A stretch of DNA of 64,000 bases from Candidatus Coprovivens excrementavium (GCA_944363975.1 CALVVU010000004.1:174118-238117); one strand, 5' to 3'; counted from the first letter of the stretch, positions 1 to 8,816 are shown. A program made the numbers and translations. The notes: a model not told the origin generated them from the letters alone.

Positions 1-77
1 CTTTCATCATCTCTAAATAATAATGAAAATAAAACATAAAAAATTAATCCAATAGCAACTATTACATAGAATATTTT
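1..77 (-). CDS. Probable N-terminus of ComEC (partial, leaves the window)
   Basis: Directly after comEA, a minus-strand frame encodes one strongly hydrophobic helix (KIFYVIVAIGLIFYVLFSLL) followed by RDDE and then runs off the window edge. In Firmicutes comEA is usually followed by comEC, the DNA-translocation channel, whose N-terminus is a membrane helix, so this is the natural guess. No ATG, GTG or TTG was found in this frame near the comEA stop. The start may be a rarer codon or lie further up inside comEA. Identity rests on context and hydrophobicity only. Confidence 0.35.
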
Positions 78-801
78 ACAATTTAAGATTATCTTTAATT
101 TTGTTATAAATTGTCTCTCCTATACCAGAAACATTCATTAAGTCTTCTATTTTAGTAAAATTACCATTTTTATTACGATAATCTATTATTGCTTGCGCTT
201 TGCTTTCTCCTATTCCAGACAAAGTCATAAGTTCTTCAAGAGTCCCTGTATTTATAGATACTTTATTATCTGAAATCACATTTTCATTATTCGTATTTTC
301 ACTATTATTAGATGTACTTGGTTTAGTAACAATAACTGCTGCTTCTTCACAACTCTTTAAGTCTTCTGTATTTACAACACATTCATCTGTACTAGGTTGT
401 TTCATTTTCTTTATCTCAGAATTAGTAAAAATATTAATTACCATTTCATCTTGAACCTTTTTACTTAAATTCAAATATTTAGTTGAAGCATCTGATTTTA
501 GACCACCTGCTACTTTAATAACATCATTTATAATACTATTACTATCAAGTTCATATACTCCTGGTTTCTTAACAGCACCTTTAATATCAACTTTTATCTT
601 AGTTAACTTAGTATCATCAATCTCTTCTGTTGTTTTCTCTTCTGTATCTTTCTTAATACTAACTACATTATTTTCTTCTTTAACATCTGTCCCTGTTTCA
701 TTAAAAATTTGAAATACATTTAATCCTACAATTACTAAAAGTAACAATACAATTAAACAAAATCCAATTAATTTTCTTTTAGTTTCATCTAAAAATTCCA
801 T
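76..801 (-). CDS. comEA: ComEA-like DNA receptor (SLBB + helix-hairpin-helix)
   Basis: Membrane-anchored double-stranded DNA-binding protein of the competence uptake pathway. One TM segment lies near the N-terminus (IGFCLIVLLLLVIVGLNVF). A low-complexity Glu/Thr/Lys linker follows, then an SLBB-type domain (KVDIKGAVKKPGVYEL), a second Asn/Ser-rich linker and a C-terminal double helix-hairpin-helix (VSINTGTLEELMTLSGIG, then SGIGETIYNKI), the family's DNA-binding module. The ATG at 801 is chosen because GGGAGG lies just upstream; an in-frame extension to 894 would run into ftsW. The length of 241 aa is normal. It lies downstream of ftsW and upstream of a probable comEC, so uptake of DNA is plausible but other com genes are not in view. 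Confidence 0.88.
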   Translation of the reverse strand: MEFLDETKRKLIGFCLIVLLLLVIVGLNVFQIFNETGTDVKEENNVVSIKKDTEEKTTEEIDDTKLTKIKVDIKGAVKKPGVYELDSNSIINDVIKVAGGLKSDASTKYLNLSKKVQDEMVINIFTNSEIKKMKQPSTDECVVNTEDLKSCEEAAVIVTKPSTSNNSENTNNENVISDNKVSINTGTLEELMTLSGIGESKAQAIIDYRNKNGNFTKIEDLMNVSGIGETIYNKIKDNLKL

Positions 802-880
802 TTTATCCCTCCCTTCATTATGTTTATACATCATACGTTTATTTAATCCTTTAAGCAAATAAAAAAGCATCAACGATGCT

Positions 881-2038
881 TTATAAATTTTCAATTTTCT
901 TCCTTAATTTACTTTCTTTATTTTCGATATTAATTCTTTGAACAATAAATAACGCTAAAACGACACACAAATTATAAGAACCACCATAACTTAAAAATGG
1001 AAGTGGTACTCCAGTTAAAGGAATAAGACCTAATACACCAAGTAAATTAATTAAAATATGAGCTAATAGATAAACAAATATTCCATAAGCTAAAATACTA
1101 TTTCGCAAATTATCTGTTTCCTTAGCAATATTCAAAATCAAAAACAACATTACAAAATAACCACATACTACTAATATTCCAACAATTAAACCTAATTCTT
1201 CACAAATTATTGGAAAAATAAAATCTGTATGAGCTTCTGGTAAATATAGATATTTTTGTGTACTATTACCAAGACCAACACCTGTTAGTCCCCCATTATG
1301 AATAGCTATATATCCATTACAGACTTGATAGCCAGTATCATCATTATATCTTTGACAAGGGTTAGTAAAATTTAAAATACGACTTACCTGATATGATTGT
1401 AATATATTCTTACCAAAAAGCAATAAGACAGAAAATAATAACACTCCTCCAATAATAATTACTTTATACACCGTATGTTTATGTCTTTTGGCAATTGGTA
1501 AAGAAAAGAAAATTAATGCCGTTATCAAGAAAATAATAAAAGCCCCTCCAAAGTCTGGTTGCATTGCAATCAAAACAAATATCACTCCTGATAATAATAA
1601 AGGATATATTAAATTCCATAATGTAATTTTCTTTCTTGAAGCTATTCGATGATAATAAACAGCCAAATAAACAATTAAAACCAATTTAGCTAATTCAGTC
1701 GGTTGAAAATTCAAAAATCCAAATTCATACCAACTCTGTGCTCCTCCAGCAATATTACCTGCTACAAATAAAAATACTAGCAATAATAATATAGCAAACA
1801 TCGCTATTTTACTAAAAAAACGATAAAATTTAGTAGGTATATGTATAATAACCATTCCACCTAAATAAGCCAAAACAAGCCACATCAACTGTCTTACAAA
1901 AAAATAATTAGTTGGTACTTGATATCTTAAAACAGCTGCTACACTAGAAGCTGAAAAAATCATCAACAATCCAAAGACAGAGTAAATAATCATCAATAAT
2001 AACAAGACAAAATTTAAATTACTAAAAACTTTTTTCAT
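881..2038 (-). CDS. ftsW: FtsW/RodA-family SEDS glycosyltransferase, FtsW-like
   Basis: Polytopic membrane protein of the SEDS family that polymerises lipid II into glycan strands at the septum (FtsW) or side wall (RodA). About ten TM segments are visible. The family motifs are present: FQPTELAKL, LTGVGLGNSTQKYLYLPEAH (residues 251-270), TDFIF, EELGL and the C-terminal VPLPFLSYGGS. The LPEAHTDFIF stretch favours FtsW over RodA. The ATG at 2038 follows GGGAG at a good distance; an upstream in-frame ATG at 2053 is less well placed. Length 385 aa is typical. The large extracellular loop carries a Cys pair (C228 and C240) within the NPCQ...GYQVC region, unlike textbook FtsW. It is followed by comEA and is the first minus-strand gene left of the divergent YjcZ-like gene. 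Confidence 0.9.
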   Translation of the reverse strand: MKKVFSNLNFVLLLLMIIYSVFGLLMIFSASSVAAVLRYQVPTNYFFVRQLMWLVLAYLGGMVIIHIPTKFYRFFSKIAMFAILLLLVFLFVAGNIAGGAQSWYEFGFLNFQPTELAKLVLIVYLAVYYHRIASRKKITLWNLIYPLLLSGVIFVLIAMQPDFGGAFIIFLITALIFFSLPIAKRHKHTVYKVIIIGGVLLFSVLLLFGKNILQSYQVSRILNFTNPCQRYNDDTGYQVCNGYIAIHNGGLTGVGLGNSTQKYLYLPEAHTDFIFPIICEELGLIVGILVVCGYFVMLFLILNIAKETDNLRNSILAYGIFVYLLAHILINLLGVLGLIPLTGVPLPFLSYGGSYNLCVVLALFIVQRINIENKESKLRKKIENL

Positions 2039-2171
2039 CTTATTCACTCCCATTCTAATAATACCATATAAACAAAGAGTTAAAAAGTTAATTAAAAAAA
2101 ATAACTATTTTTAATGTCAAAATTATACACCCTTTAATAAAATATACTAGATACATAAAGGAGGTTATTAA

Positions 2172-2339
2172 ATGTATTATTATGGAAATAATGGTTACTA
2201 TGGTAACTATAATGCCGCTCCTAGCTGTGGTTACATAGGTTATACCAATGGCGGTGGTATCGGTGCAGCCATATGGATTGTCTTATTTATTCTTTTAGTT
2301 ATAATAATTGGCGCTGGCTGGAATTGGCACAACAACTAA
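2172..2339 (+). CDS. 55-aa Gly/Tyr-rich membrane miniprotein, YjcZ-like
   Basis: A 55-residue protein with a perfect ribosome site (AAAGGAGG, seven bases before the ATG). The N-terminal half is Gly/Tyr/Asn-rich (MYYYGNNGYYGNY), then GGGIGAA leads into one TM helix (IWIVLFILLVIII) ending GAGWNWHNN. This layout matches the YjcZ/YtxC-type 'sporulation protein YjcZ' miniproteins of Bacilli, which are mostly one glycine-preceded helix and often very short. No enzymatic role can be assigned. It is immediately followed by a hairpin terminator at 2338-2360, so it is a one-gene unit. Family assignment is by pattern only. Confidence 0.7.
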   Translation: MYYYGNNGYYGNYNAAPSCGYIGYTNGGGIGAAIWIVLFILLVIIIGAGWNWHNN

Positions 2340-2360
2340 AAAGGACAAAGTCCTTTTTTA
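2338..2360 (+). terminator. Intrinsic terminator after YjcZ-like gene
   Basis: AAAAAGGAC, a three-base loop and GTCCTTTTTT form a perfect nine-base stem ending in a T-run, directly after the stop codon. Confidence 0.85.
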
Positions 2361-2411
2361 ATTTGTCTTTTTTTGTTTTTTTTGGTAAAATGTATCTCGT
2401 TGGTGATATAT

Positions 2412-2978
2412 ATGAATAAAAAAACACGTAAACTACCTAATATAACAATATTAGATGAAAAAAATAAAAAATTAAGAATGATTAGTAAAGAAGTTACATT
2501 TCCTTTATCAAAAGAAGATAAAAAAAATATTAACGATATGCTAGAATATCTAGAAATGTCTCAAATTGAAGAATATCGTGAAAAATATGACTTACGTGCC
2601 GGTTGGGGGCTATCATATATTCAAATAGGTGTACCTAAAAGAATCTTTGTTTTAGCACAAGAAATTGAAGAAGGAAAATTCAAAAGATATGTAGTAATAA
2701 ATCCTAAGATAAAAAGTGCTTCTGAGGAAATGATTTATATTGGCGAAGGTGAAGGTTGTTTAAGTATTAATCGTCCTACCTGTGGAATTGTTCCTCGTCA
2801 TGCACGTATGACAATCGAAGCTTATGACGAAAACGGAAATAAGTATGATATTCGTGTTCGTGAAGAACTTGCAGTTGGCTTTCAACACGAAATGGATCAC
2901 TTAGACGGAATTCTCTTTACTGATCGCATCGATCCTAAAAATCCATATAAAGATCAAGAAAAATATCGTTCAATATAA
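2412..2978 (+). CDS. def: Peptide deformylase with altered motif 1
   Basis: Removes the N-formyl group from new proteins; a metal-dependent hydrolase of the translation pathway. Motif 2 (GEGCLS) and motif 3 (QHEMDHLDG, the HExxD metal site) are intact. Motif 1, normally GxGLAAxQ, reads GWGLSYIQIG, so the two alanines are replaced by Ser-Tyr while the catalytic Gln is kept. The ATG at 2412 is preferred over the one at 2373 because GGTGAT lies upstream and the extra residues do not resemble the family. Length 188 aa matches the longer Gram-positive type-2 enzymes. It has its own position on the plus strand, facing nusB across a shared terminator. Confidence 0.9.
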   Translation: MNKKTRKLPNITILDEKNKKLRMISKEVTFPLSKEDKKNINDMLEYLEMSQIEEYREKYDLRAGWGLSYIQIGVPKRIFVLAQEIEEGKFKRYVVINPKIKSASEEMIYIGEGEGCLSINRPTCGIVPRHARMTIEAYDENGNKYDIRVREELAVGFQHEMDHLDGILFTDRIDPKNPYKDQEKYRSI

Positions 2979-3006
2979 AAAAGCTACCATTCAAGGTAAC
3001 TTTTTT
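2977..3006. terminator. Bidirectional terminator between def and nusB
   Basis: AAAAAAG-TACC and GGTA-CTTTTTT form an A/T-flanked hairpin between two convergent genes; it ends in T-runs on either strand. Confidence 0.75.
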
Positions 3007-3406
3007 AATTTTCATTACTTACTTTATCTAAAACAGCATTGATAATCTTTCTAACATTATCATCGCTAAACTTCTTAGCTAATTCTACAGCTTCATTAAT
3101 AGCAACTATATTAGGAGTATCATCTTCATATAAGATTTCATATAAACCTATTCTTAATATTGCTGCTCCTGTTTTATCAATACGTTCTATTGACCAGTCT
3201 TTCATGTTTTTATTAGCCAATTCATTCAATTGATCCATATGCGTAACAACACCATATACGATATTTCTTACAAAGTCACTATCAATTTCTAAATTTTCAG
3301 ATATCAATTCTTCTATATTAAAATCAACTTTATTACTCTTCATAATATCTATTTGATAAAGAATAACCATTGCTTTTTCTCTTAGTTCACTTCTTGTTTT
3401 ACTCAT
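3005..3406 (-). CDS. nusB: Transcription antitermination factor NusB
   Basis: All-helical RNA-binding protein that works with NusE/S10 in antitermination of rRNA operons. The sequence shows the typical start (SKTRSELREKAMVILYQID), the central FVRNIVYGV motif and the C-terminal VAINEAVELAKKF followed by INAVLDKV. Length 133 aa is normal. The ATG at 3406 is preceded by GAGGTG; an in-frame upstream ATG at 3421 is poorly placed. It is the last gene of its unit, ending in the shared terminator with def. Confidence 0.93.
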   Translation of the reverse strand: MSKTRSELREKAMVILYQIDIMKSNKVDFNIEELISENLEIDSDFVRNIVYGVVTHMDQLNELANKNMKDWSIERIDKTGAAILRIGLYEILYEDDTPNIVAINEAVELAKKFSDDNVRKIINAVLDKVSNEN

Positions 3407-3472
3407 ATAAATGCACCTCACAGAAGAAATTATAACATAAACTTAAATTTATTTAAACAATATAATAAAATA

Positions 3473-4570
3473 TTAATTATTTTCAAAAACCTTTTTCAAA
3501 GAATAAGCATAACCATTTGCAAGATAACTACTATATTTACCTTGTAATGAGCCAAGAACTTCTATCAAAGATTTAGTTGATAAATATCCTACTTTTTTTA
3601 TCATATCTCCTCTTGCAGCTTGTAAATAGAATTCTCCATTAATATATTTTTCTTTATCTAACATAATAACAAAATCCGTATTCCTATCTAAAATAATATA
3701 TTCACGACCATCTTCTTGATATCTTACTATCATTCCAATACAATCAATTTTTGTCATTTCTTCATCATCAAAAGATACTCTTAACTTTCTTTTCTTTTGT
3801 TGTTGACGTAATTTATTTACTTTATTAGTAACTCGCTTATCATTTTCAACATAAGTTTTAATAACTTCAGGAATCTTTACAATCTTCATAACATTATCTA
3901 ACTGCGTACCATGGATAAATCCAATACGATGATATTCATCTCTTTTAACAGCTACTCTCAAATCTTTTGGATTAATAAAACCTTCATTTCCTTGATATAT
4001 AAAACTAATATCTCCTTTATTATTTAAAGGAATAATCCAAATATTTGTATCATCTTTATCATCTAAATATAAATAATTCACTCCATCTTCAACAAAAATA
4101 TCTCCAGGCAATAAAGGATATCGATCTAATTCTTTATTTATATTTCTAATTAATTTTTCATTTTCAATAACTTCTAAAACATGTTTTTTAATTATATCTA
4201 AATTTTCCCCATTTAAAGAATACATTTTTCCTTTAATCATATATTCTTTTAATATAGCACCTCGATTATAAAAGAAATAATAATCTTTTTCTAAACCACT
4301 ATCTTTCGAAGATAGACAAAAATAATCCTCTTCATTCTCTCTTGCTGGAAAAGAACTAGTACCATACAAAGCCAAAAGGCCTTCATTCAAGCTATTTAAA
4401 ACTAAATAAGCTCCTTCCCTATGACCAACAGGTAATTTCTTTTTATCTCGACTTTTTTCATATCTTTTAGCTAAAACAACATCTCCAAAATTAAATTGTT
4501 CATTACCTGTAAAAGTTAACTCTAAAGATTCTCTTTTATCTAAAAGATTTATCAACTTATCATTTAACAT
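3473..4570 (-). CDS. Hypothetical protein, possibly three beta-barrel modules
   Basis: 365 aa, no signal peptide or TM segment, rich in charged residues; I do not recognise the family. Three stretches share the pattern 'G-D/M-hydrophobic, then several beta strands': FGDVVLAKR (about 28-36), PGDIFVEDGVNYLYLDD (about 155-171) and IGMIVRYQEDGREYIILD (about 279-296). The first resembles the start of PemK/MazF-like barrels (GDVVL...REGAYLVLN), but no toxin or antitoxin pairing is evident. A basic segment (RQQQKKRKLR) sits between modules two and three. The start has a good AAAGGAG site. It lies downstream of a terminator that closes the mutS group. Confidence 0.45.
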   Translation of the reverse strand: MLNDKLINLLDKRESLELTFTGNEQFNFGDVVLAKRYEKSRDKKKLPVGHREGAYLVLNSLNEGLLALYGTSSFPARENEEDYFCLSSKDSGLEKDYYFFYNRGAILKEYMIKGKMYSLNGENLDIIKKHVLEVIENEKLIRNINKELDRYPLLPGDIFVEDGVNYLYLDDKDDTNIWIIPLNNKGDISFIYQGNEGFINPKDLRVAVKRDEYHRIGFIHGTQLDNVMKIVKIPEVIKTYVENDKRVTNKVNKLRQQQKKRKLRVSFDDEEMTKIDCIGMIVRYQEDGREYIILDRNTDFVIMLDKEKYINGEFYLQAARGDMIKKVGYLSTKSLIEVLGSLQGKYSSYLANGYAYSLKKVFENN

Positions 4571-4608
4571 AATAATCTCCTTTATAAATAATAAAACTAT
4601 TATAACAC

Positions 4609-4647
4609 AAAAAAACTATTCTTCTATCTTTAAGAATAGTTTTTTTA
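4609..4647 (-). terminator. Terminator at the end of the mutS unit
   Basis: AAGAATAG pairs with CTATTCTT. On the minus strand the stem is followed by a long T-run. The hairpin overlaps the 3' end of the gene at 4616. Confidence 0.85.
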
Positions 4648-5134
4648 CATCTTTAGGTTCCGTAAATCTTACCAAACCTTTCGTAATATCATAAAATTTA
4701 TTTAATTTAGTAAGTTCTTCTTCTGACTTAGCATATTTAATCAAATCTTCACGTCTAATTTTCTTTTTCATAAAAAACGGTTTTAAATATTTATCATTAA
4801 CATTATATTCAGGAATAAGAACTCTATACCAAGAACCAATCCCTTCTATATACTCATATATCATTCCGGGTATCTCATAATCAGAATAATATCTTTCTAA
4901 AGTTTTTAAAAAAACTAAATCAAAACTCATCAAGTCGCTATCTTTATCTTTTCTCGTATCTTTTAATATAGTATCTTTAAAATTATTTGTTTCAATTACA
5001 ACTACTTCATTATCTTTTTTAAAAACTTTTATAATAACTCTTTCTTCTTTTTTTATATGATTTTTTAATAAAGAAGCATATACATTAAAATGAATTAAAT
5101 CAGTAAGTCCATAAAAATATTCTTCATTATACAT
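4616..5134 (-). CDS. Hypothetical cytoplasmic protein downstream of mutS
   Basis: 172 aa, charged and Tyr-rich, with no TM, signal or motif that I recognise. It overlaps the mutS stop region by eight bases, so it is translationally coupled to mutS. In Bacillus this place is held by mutL. This protein has none of the MutL GHKL-ATPase motifs, so it is not a MutL relic. Confidence 0.5.
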   Translation of the reverse strand: MYNEEYFYGLTDLIHFNVYASLLKNHIKKEERVIIKVFKKDNEVVVIETNNFKDTILKDTRKDKDSDLMSFDLVFLKTLERYYSDYEIPGMIYEYIEGIGSWYRVLIPEYNVNDKYLKPFFMKKKIRREDLIKYAKSEEELTKLNKFYDITKGLVRFTEPKDVKKLFLKIEE

Positions 5135-7670
5135 CTTTCTTTGATAGCTCCTTTAATTCATAAAGTAAATTAATAGCTTCCATTGGCGTACATTTAAGCG
5201 GATCTATTTCTTTAAGTCGATCTATTACAGGACTACTAACATCTTCCTCAAACTGAAAAGCAACCTGTGTCCCTATACTACTTAATGGTGCATCCTTATC
5301 ATTATCTTCGTAATATTTTAAAATATCAGCTGCTCTCTCCAACAAGTTATTAGGCATTCCGGCTAATTTAGCTACATGAATACCATAACTTTTATCTACT
5401 GCTCCGTCTTTTACCTTATGTAAGAAAGTTACATTACCATCTTTTTCATAAGCTTCAACATGAATATTCTTTATCCCTTCTAAATCTTCTAAAGCTGTTA
5501 ATTCGTGATAATGAGTACTAAACAATGTTTTACATTTTATTGTTTTATTTACATACTCTAATATTGCTTGAGCTAAACTCATTCCATCATATGTCGCCGT
5601 TCCACGTCCTAACTCATCAAACAAAATTAAAGAATTACTAGTAGCATTAACCAAAGCGTTCTTAGCTTCTTTCATTTCAACCATAAATGTTGATTCTCCA
5701 GATACTAAATCATCAGAAGCACCAATTCTCGTAAAAATTTTATCAAATAACGGTAATTTTGCTATCTTAGCAGGAACAAACGAACCCATTTGGGCCATTA
5801 TAATGATAATTGCTAATTGACGCATATAAGTCGATTTACCACTCATATTAGGTCCTGTAATCAATAACGTATTAACATCTTCTGTCATAAAGCAATCATT
5901 TGCTACATACTCAGTTTTTGAAACTTTTTCGACAACCGGATGACGTCCATCAACTATTTCAATTCTTCTTTCTTCTAATAATTCTGGACGAATAAAATCA
6001 TATTCATCAGCACAAGTAGCTAAACTTATAACAGCATCTAACGAAGCCAAATCTCTAGCTATAGCCTTTAAATTAAAAATTTCTTTCTTAATTTCTTCTT
6101 TAATCTCCATAAACAAGTTATATTCAAGTTCAATTATTTTTTCTTCAGCATTTAGTATTAAAGCTTCTTTTTCTTTTAATAATGGACTAATAAAACGTTC
6201 ACAATTAGTTAAAGTCTGTCTTCTCTCATAACCAAATTCATCTTTTACTTGAGACAAAGCTCCCTTACTAATTTCAATATAATAACCAAAAACTTTTGTA
6301 TACCCTACTTTTAAAGTCTTTATTCCCGTTCTTTCTCTTTCCTGTTCTTCCAAACTAGCAATAAATTCTTTACCACCACTACGTATTTTCTTCAATTCAT
6401 CTAGTTCTTGATTATATCCATCTTTTATCAAATAACCTTCTTTTAAACCAATAGGTGGTGTCTCATATATTCCTCTTTCCAATAAATCATAAAGTTTACT
6501 TTCATCTACTAAACGAATGTCAAAACCTAATTCATTGATCTTTTCACTAATACCAGGTAAAACACTTAAACTTCTCTTTATTTGTAAAACATCTCTTGCA
6601 TTTAAATTACCACATATTGTCTTACCACAAAGTCTCTCTAAATCATAAACTTCATCCAACATATGTAATAACTCTTCTTTTATAATAAATTCACTTCTTA
6701 ATTTATCAATCATATCATATCTATTTAAAATCATTTTTTTATCTTTAAGTGGATTAGCTAACCAATTTTTTAAACATCTACTTCCCATAGCTGTCTTTGT
6801 TTTATCTAACAACCATATCAAACTATAAGTGCGTTCTTTTAATCTTAAAGTTTCAAACAACTCTAAATTTCTAATTGTATGAACATCCATTTCTAAGTAC
6901 TCATCAGGATGAACAATTTCTACCTGATTAATATGATCAACACTTTTTAATTGTTTAACTACTAAATAATATAATAAATGTTTAATTCCTAAAATATATC
7001 TCATTTCTTTAATATCTTTATACAAATACTCATACTGATTTTCTAAAGTATTACTACATATACTAACTTCAACATTATAAGAATCTTTCAATATATTAAT
7101 AAACTCTTCATCTTGATTATCTAATAATATAACTTCTTTTAAATTAAGACTTAATATTGCATTAACTAGTTTTTCTTTATCTTTAGGAATATCCATAATA
7201 TATAAAGATCCAGTTGAAATATCACAATATGTAATAGTATATAAATTTGTAAAATCTAAAACACTACCAATATAATTATTATCGTAGTCTTTAAGCATTT
7301 CATAATCAACAACAGTCCCTTTACTTATTACTTGAACTACTCCCCTTTTAACCATTCCTTTAGCTGTCTTAGGATCTTCTAATTGCTCACAAATAGCAAT
7401 TTTATATCCTTTATTAACTAACTTTTCAATATAAGGTCTTACACTATGAAAAGGAACACCACACATTGGAATTCTTTCCTCTAATCCACCATTTTTACTT
7501 GTCAGTGTTAATTCACATTCTCTACTACACAATATTCCATCTTCGAAAAATAATTCATAAAAATCTCCAAGACGATAAAATAATAATTCATCAGGATATT
7601 GATCTTTAATTTCCATATACTGTTTCATTCCTGGACTTAATTTATTTCTATCTACTTCGCTTCTTTTCAT
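5127..7670 (-). CDS. mutS: DNA mismatch repair ATPase MutS
   Basis: Recognises mismatches and small loops in DNA. The mismatch-reading Phe-x-Glu motif is present (GDFYELF, residues 36-42). A connector and lever region follow, then the ABC-type ATPase: Walker A GPNMSGKST (606-614), the ASDDLVSGESTF signature (651-662) and Walker B with DELGRGT (685-691). A C-terminal helical dimerisation tail is present. At 847 aa it is full length. The start is preceded only by a weak GTGATG site. No mutL is adjacent, and none is seen in the window. Confidence 0.96.
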   Translation of the reverse strand: MKRSEVDRNKLSPGMKQYMEIKDQYPDELLFYRLGDFYELFFEDGILCSRECELTLTSKNGGLEERIPMCGVPFHSVRPYIEKLVNKGYKIAICEQLEDPKTAKGMVKRGVVQVISKGTVVDYEMLKDYDNNYIGSVLDFTNLYTITYCDISTGSLYIMDIPKDKEKLVNAILSLNLKEVILLDNQDEEFINILKDSYNVEVSICSNTLENQYEYLYKDIKEMRYILGIKHLLYYLVVKQLKSVDHINQVEIVHPDEYLEMDVHTIRNLELFETLRLKERTYSLIWLLDKTKTAMGSRCLKNWLANPLKDKKMILNRYDMIDKLRSEFIIKEELLHMLDEVYDLERLCGKTICGNLNARDVLQIKRSLSVLPGISEKINELGFDIRLVDESKLYDLLERGIYETPPIGLKEGYLIKDGYNQELDELKKIRSGGKEFIASLEEQERERTGIKTLKVGYTKVFGYYIEISKGALSQVKDEFGYERRQTLTNCERFISPLLKEKEALILNAEEKIIELEYNLFMEIKEEIKKEIFNLKAIARDLASLDAVISLATCADEYDFIRPELLEERRIEIVDGRHPVVEKVSKTEYVANDCFMTEDVNTLLITGPNMSGKSTYMRQLAIIIIMAQMGSFVPAKIAKLPLFDKIFTRIGASDDLVSGESTFMVEMKEAKNALVNATSNSLILFDELGRGTATYDGMSLAQAILEYVNKTIKCKTLFSTHYHELTALEDLEGIKNIHVEAYEKDGNVTFLHKVKDGAVDKSYGIHVAKLAGMPNNLLERAADILKYYEDNDKDAPLSSIGTQVAFQFEEDVSSPVIDRLKEIDPLKCTPMEAINLLYELKELSKKDV

Positions 7671-7706
7671 TTTTACATCACGTTAATTATTATAACAAAT
7701 TTGCCT

Positions 7707-7731
7707 AAAAAAAAGAAGAATTATTCTTCTT
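7707..7731 (-). terminator. Terminator after the gene at 7721
   Basis: AGAAGAA and TTCTTCT stem followed on the minus strand by eight or more T residues. The stem includes the Glu codons and stop of the upstream gene. Confidence 0.8.
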
Positions 7732-8719
7732 CTAATATATATGGACTATTAATAGTTCCATCACCTACTAAATTTCCCTTTACATTAATTACAGGTCTTA
7801 CAACTAAATTAGTATTAAGAGGTACTAAAACAATTTCACCATCACGGTATGCGTAGGCCATCTCATCACCATCAGTATTCATCAAATACATTCCTCCACT
7901 AACATTGTAAGAAATATTTTCAACATCCTTTGTTATTAAAGCCATTTCATTAGCACTCAATGTTCCAACATATGAATCTATATATCCACTAAAATTAATT
8001 AAATTATCTCCCGTAACTTCTGTGACAGCATAAGCATCAAAAGGATTACGAACTACATAGTTAACATTAGCAAAATTATTATTAAACCAATTATTCAAAG
8101 TACTCTCTAAATTACTACCACTATAAGATGCACTATTACCATATACTGAAGCCAAAACATTATCATCAAGCATCAAACGATATGTTCCATCACCATTAAT
8201 TCTTATTATACGAAAAATCATATTATTTAAACTTACATAATTATCTTTAGCATCAGCTTTGTAATAATAAGATAATCCTAACTCATCATTTACTTGACCT
8301 AAATCTTGAAATTTTAATTCCTTAACTTGATCATCCATAAATGACAAAACACAACTCGTATTCTTATTTATATAAGGTGAATAAATTGTCGAAGTCAGAG
8401 CGTCGTACTTCAATTCTCCAGAACTACATTCAATAGAACCAAATGAATTATTACTTGTAACAGTAGCTGAAAATGCTCCCTCTTTAACATAACGCTGTAA
8501 AGAATCTTCATTTCCATTAATAATATCAACTTTAATTAAATATTCATTTTTTGTATCGTCAGTCAACTTTAAAGAAAAAGTTGCTCCTAATAAAGCCATA
8601 CAAGAACAACCTATAATTAATAACGGTACATACATGTTACTAAGAGTACTACGACTTAAAGTTTTATTTTTTTTCTTCTTTAAATTTTCAAATTCTTTTT
8701 CGGGATTAAATTTCTTCAT
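7721..8719 (-). CDS. Membrane-anchored exported protein with YRIIRI-type domain
   Basis: 332 aa. A basic N-terminus is followed by one TM helix (about 29-50), then an extracytoplasmic region. From residue 167 there is FRIIRINGDGTYRLML, then GNSASYSGSNLESTLNNWF and a C-terminal VRPVINVKG...GDGTINSPYIL. This combination recurs in cell-surface proteins of uncultured low-GC Firmicutes and is shared, in weaker form, with the gene at 11967, so the two are paralogues. Function is unknown. Two cysteines (C98, C123) lie in the extracellular part. It has its own promoter and terminator. Confidence 0.6.
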   Translation of the reverse strand: MKKFNPEKEFENLKKKKNKTLSRSTLSNMYVPLLIIGCSCMALLGATFSLKLTDDTKNEYLIKVDIINGNEDSLQRYVKEGAFSATVTSNNSFGSIECSSGELKYDALTSTIYSPYINKNTSCVLSFMDDQVKELKFQDLGQVNDELGLSYYYKADAKDNYVSLNNMIFRIIRINGDGTYRLMLDDNVLASVYGNSASYSGSNLESTLNNWFNNNFANVNYVVRNPFDAYAVTEVTGDNLINFSGYIDSYVGTLSANEMALITKDVENISYNVSGGMYLMNTDGDEMAYAYRDGEIVLVPLNTNLVVRPVINVKGNLVGDGTINSPYILEEE

Positions 8720-8744
8720 ATATATACGCTCCTATATCATATTA

Positions 8745-8773
8745 ATTATAAAATAATAAAAGTAAAAAATCAA
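8745..8773 (-). promoter_or_regulatory. Sigma-A-type promoter for the gene at 7721
   Basis: TTGATT, a 17-base spacer and TATAAT on the minus strand, upstream of a TAGGAG ribosome site. It is close to consensus and correctly spaced. Confidence 0.7.
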
Positions 8774-8782
8774 TCTCTACTA

Positions 8783-8816
8783 AAAGAAAAAAATAAAACT
8801 AATATAATTAGTTTTA
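8783..8816 (-). terminator. Terminator overlapping the stop of the 26-aa peptide gene
   Basis: AAAACTAAT, ATA, ATTAGTTTT is a perfect nine-base hairpin. On the minus strand it is followed by A then seven T residues. Confidence 0.85.

Noticed and set aside
3473..4570. Type II toxin-antitoxin locus (PemK/MazF-like)
   Set aside because: The protein is three times the toxin size, has no small partner gene next to it, and similarity is limited to a short barrel start.
4616..5134. Degenerate MutL after mutS
   Set aside because: No GHKL ATPase motifs and the length is far too short; no similarity to either MutL domain.
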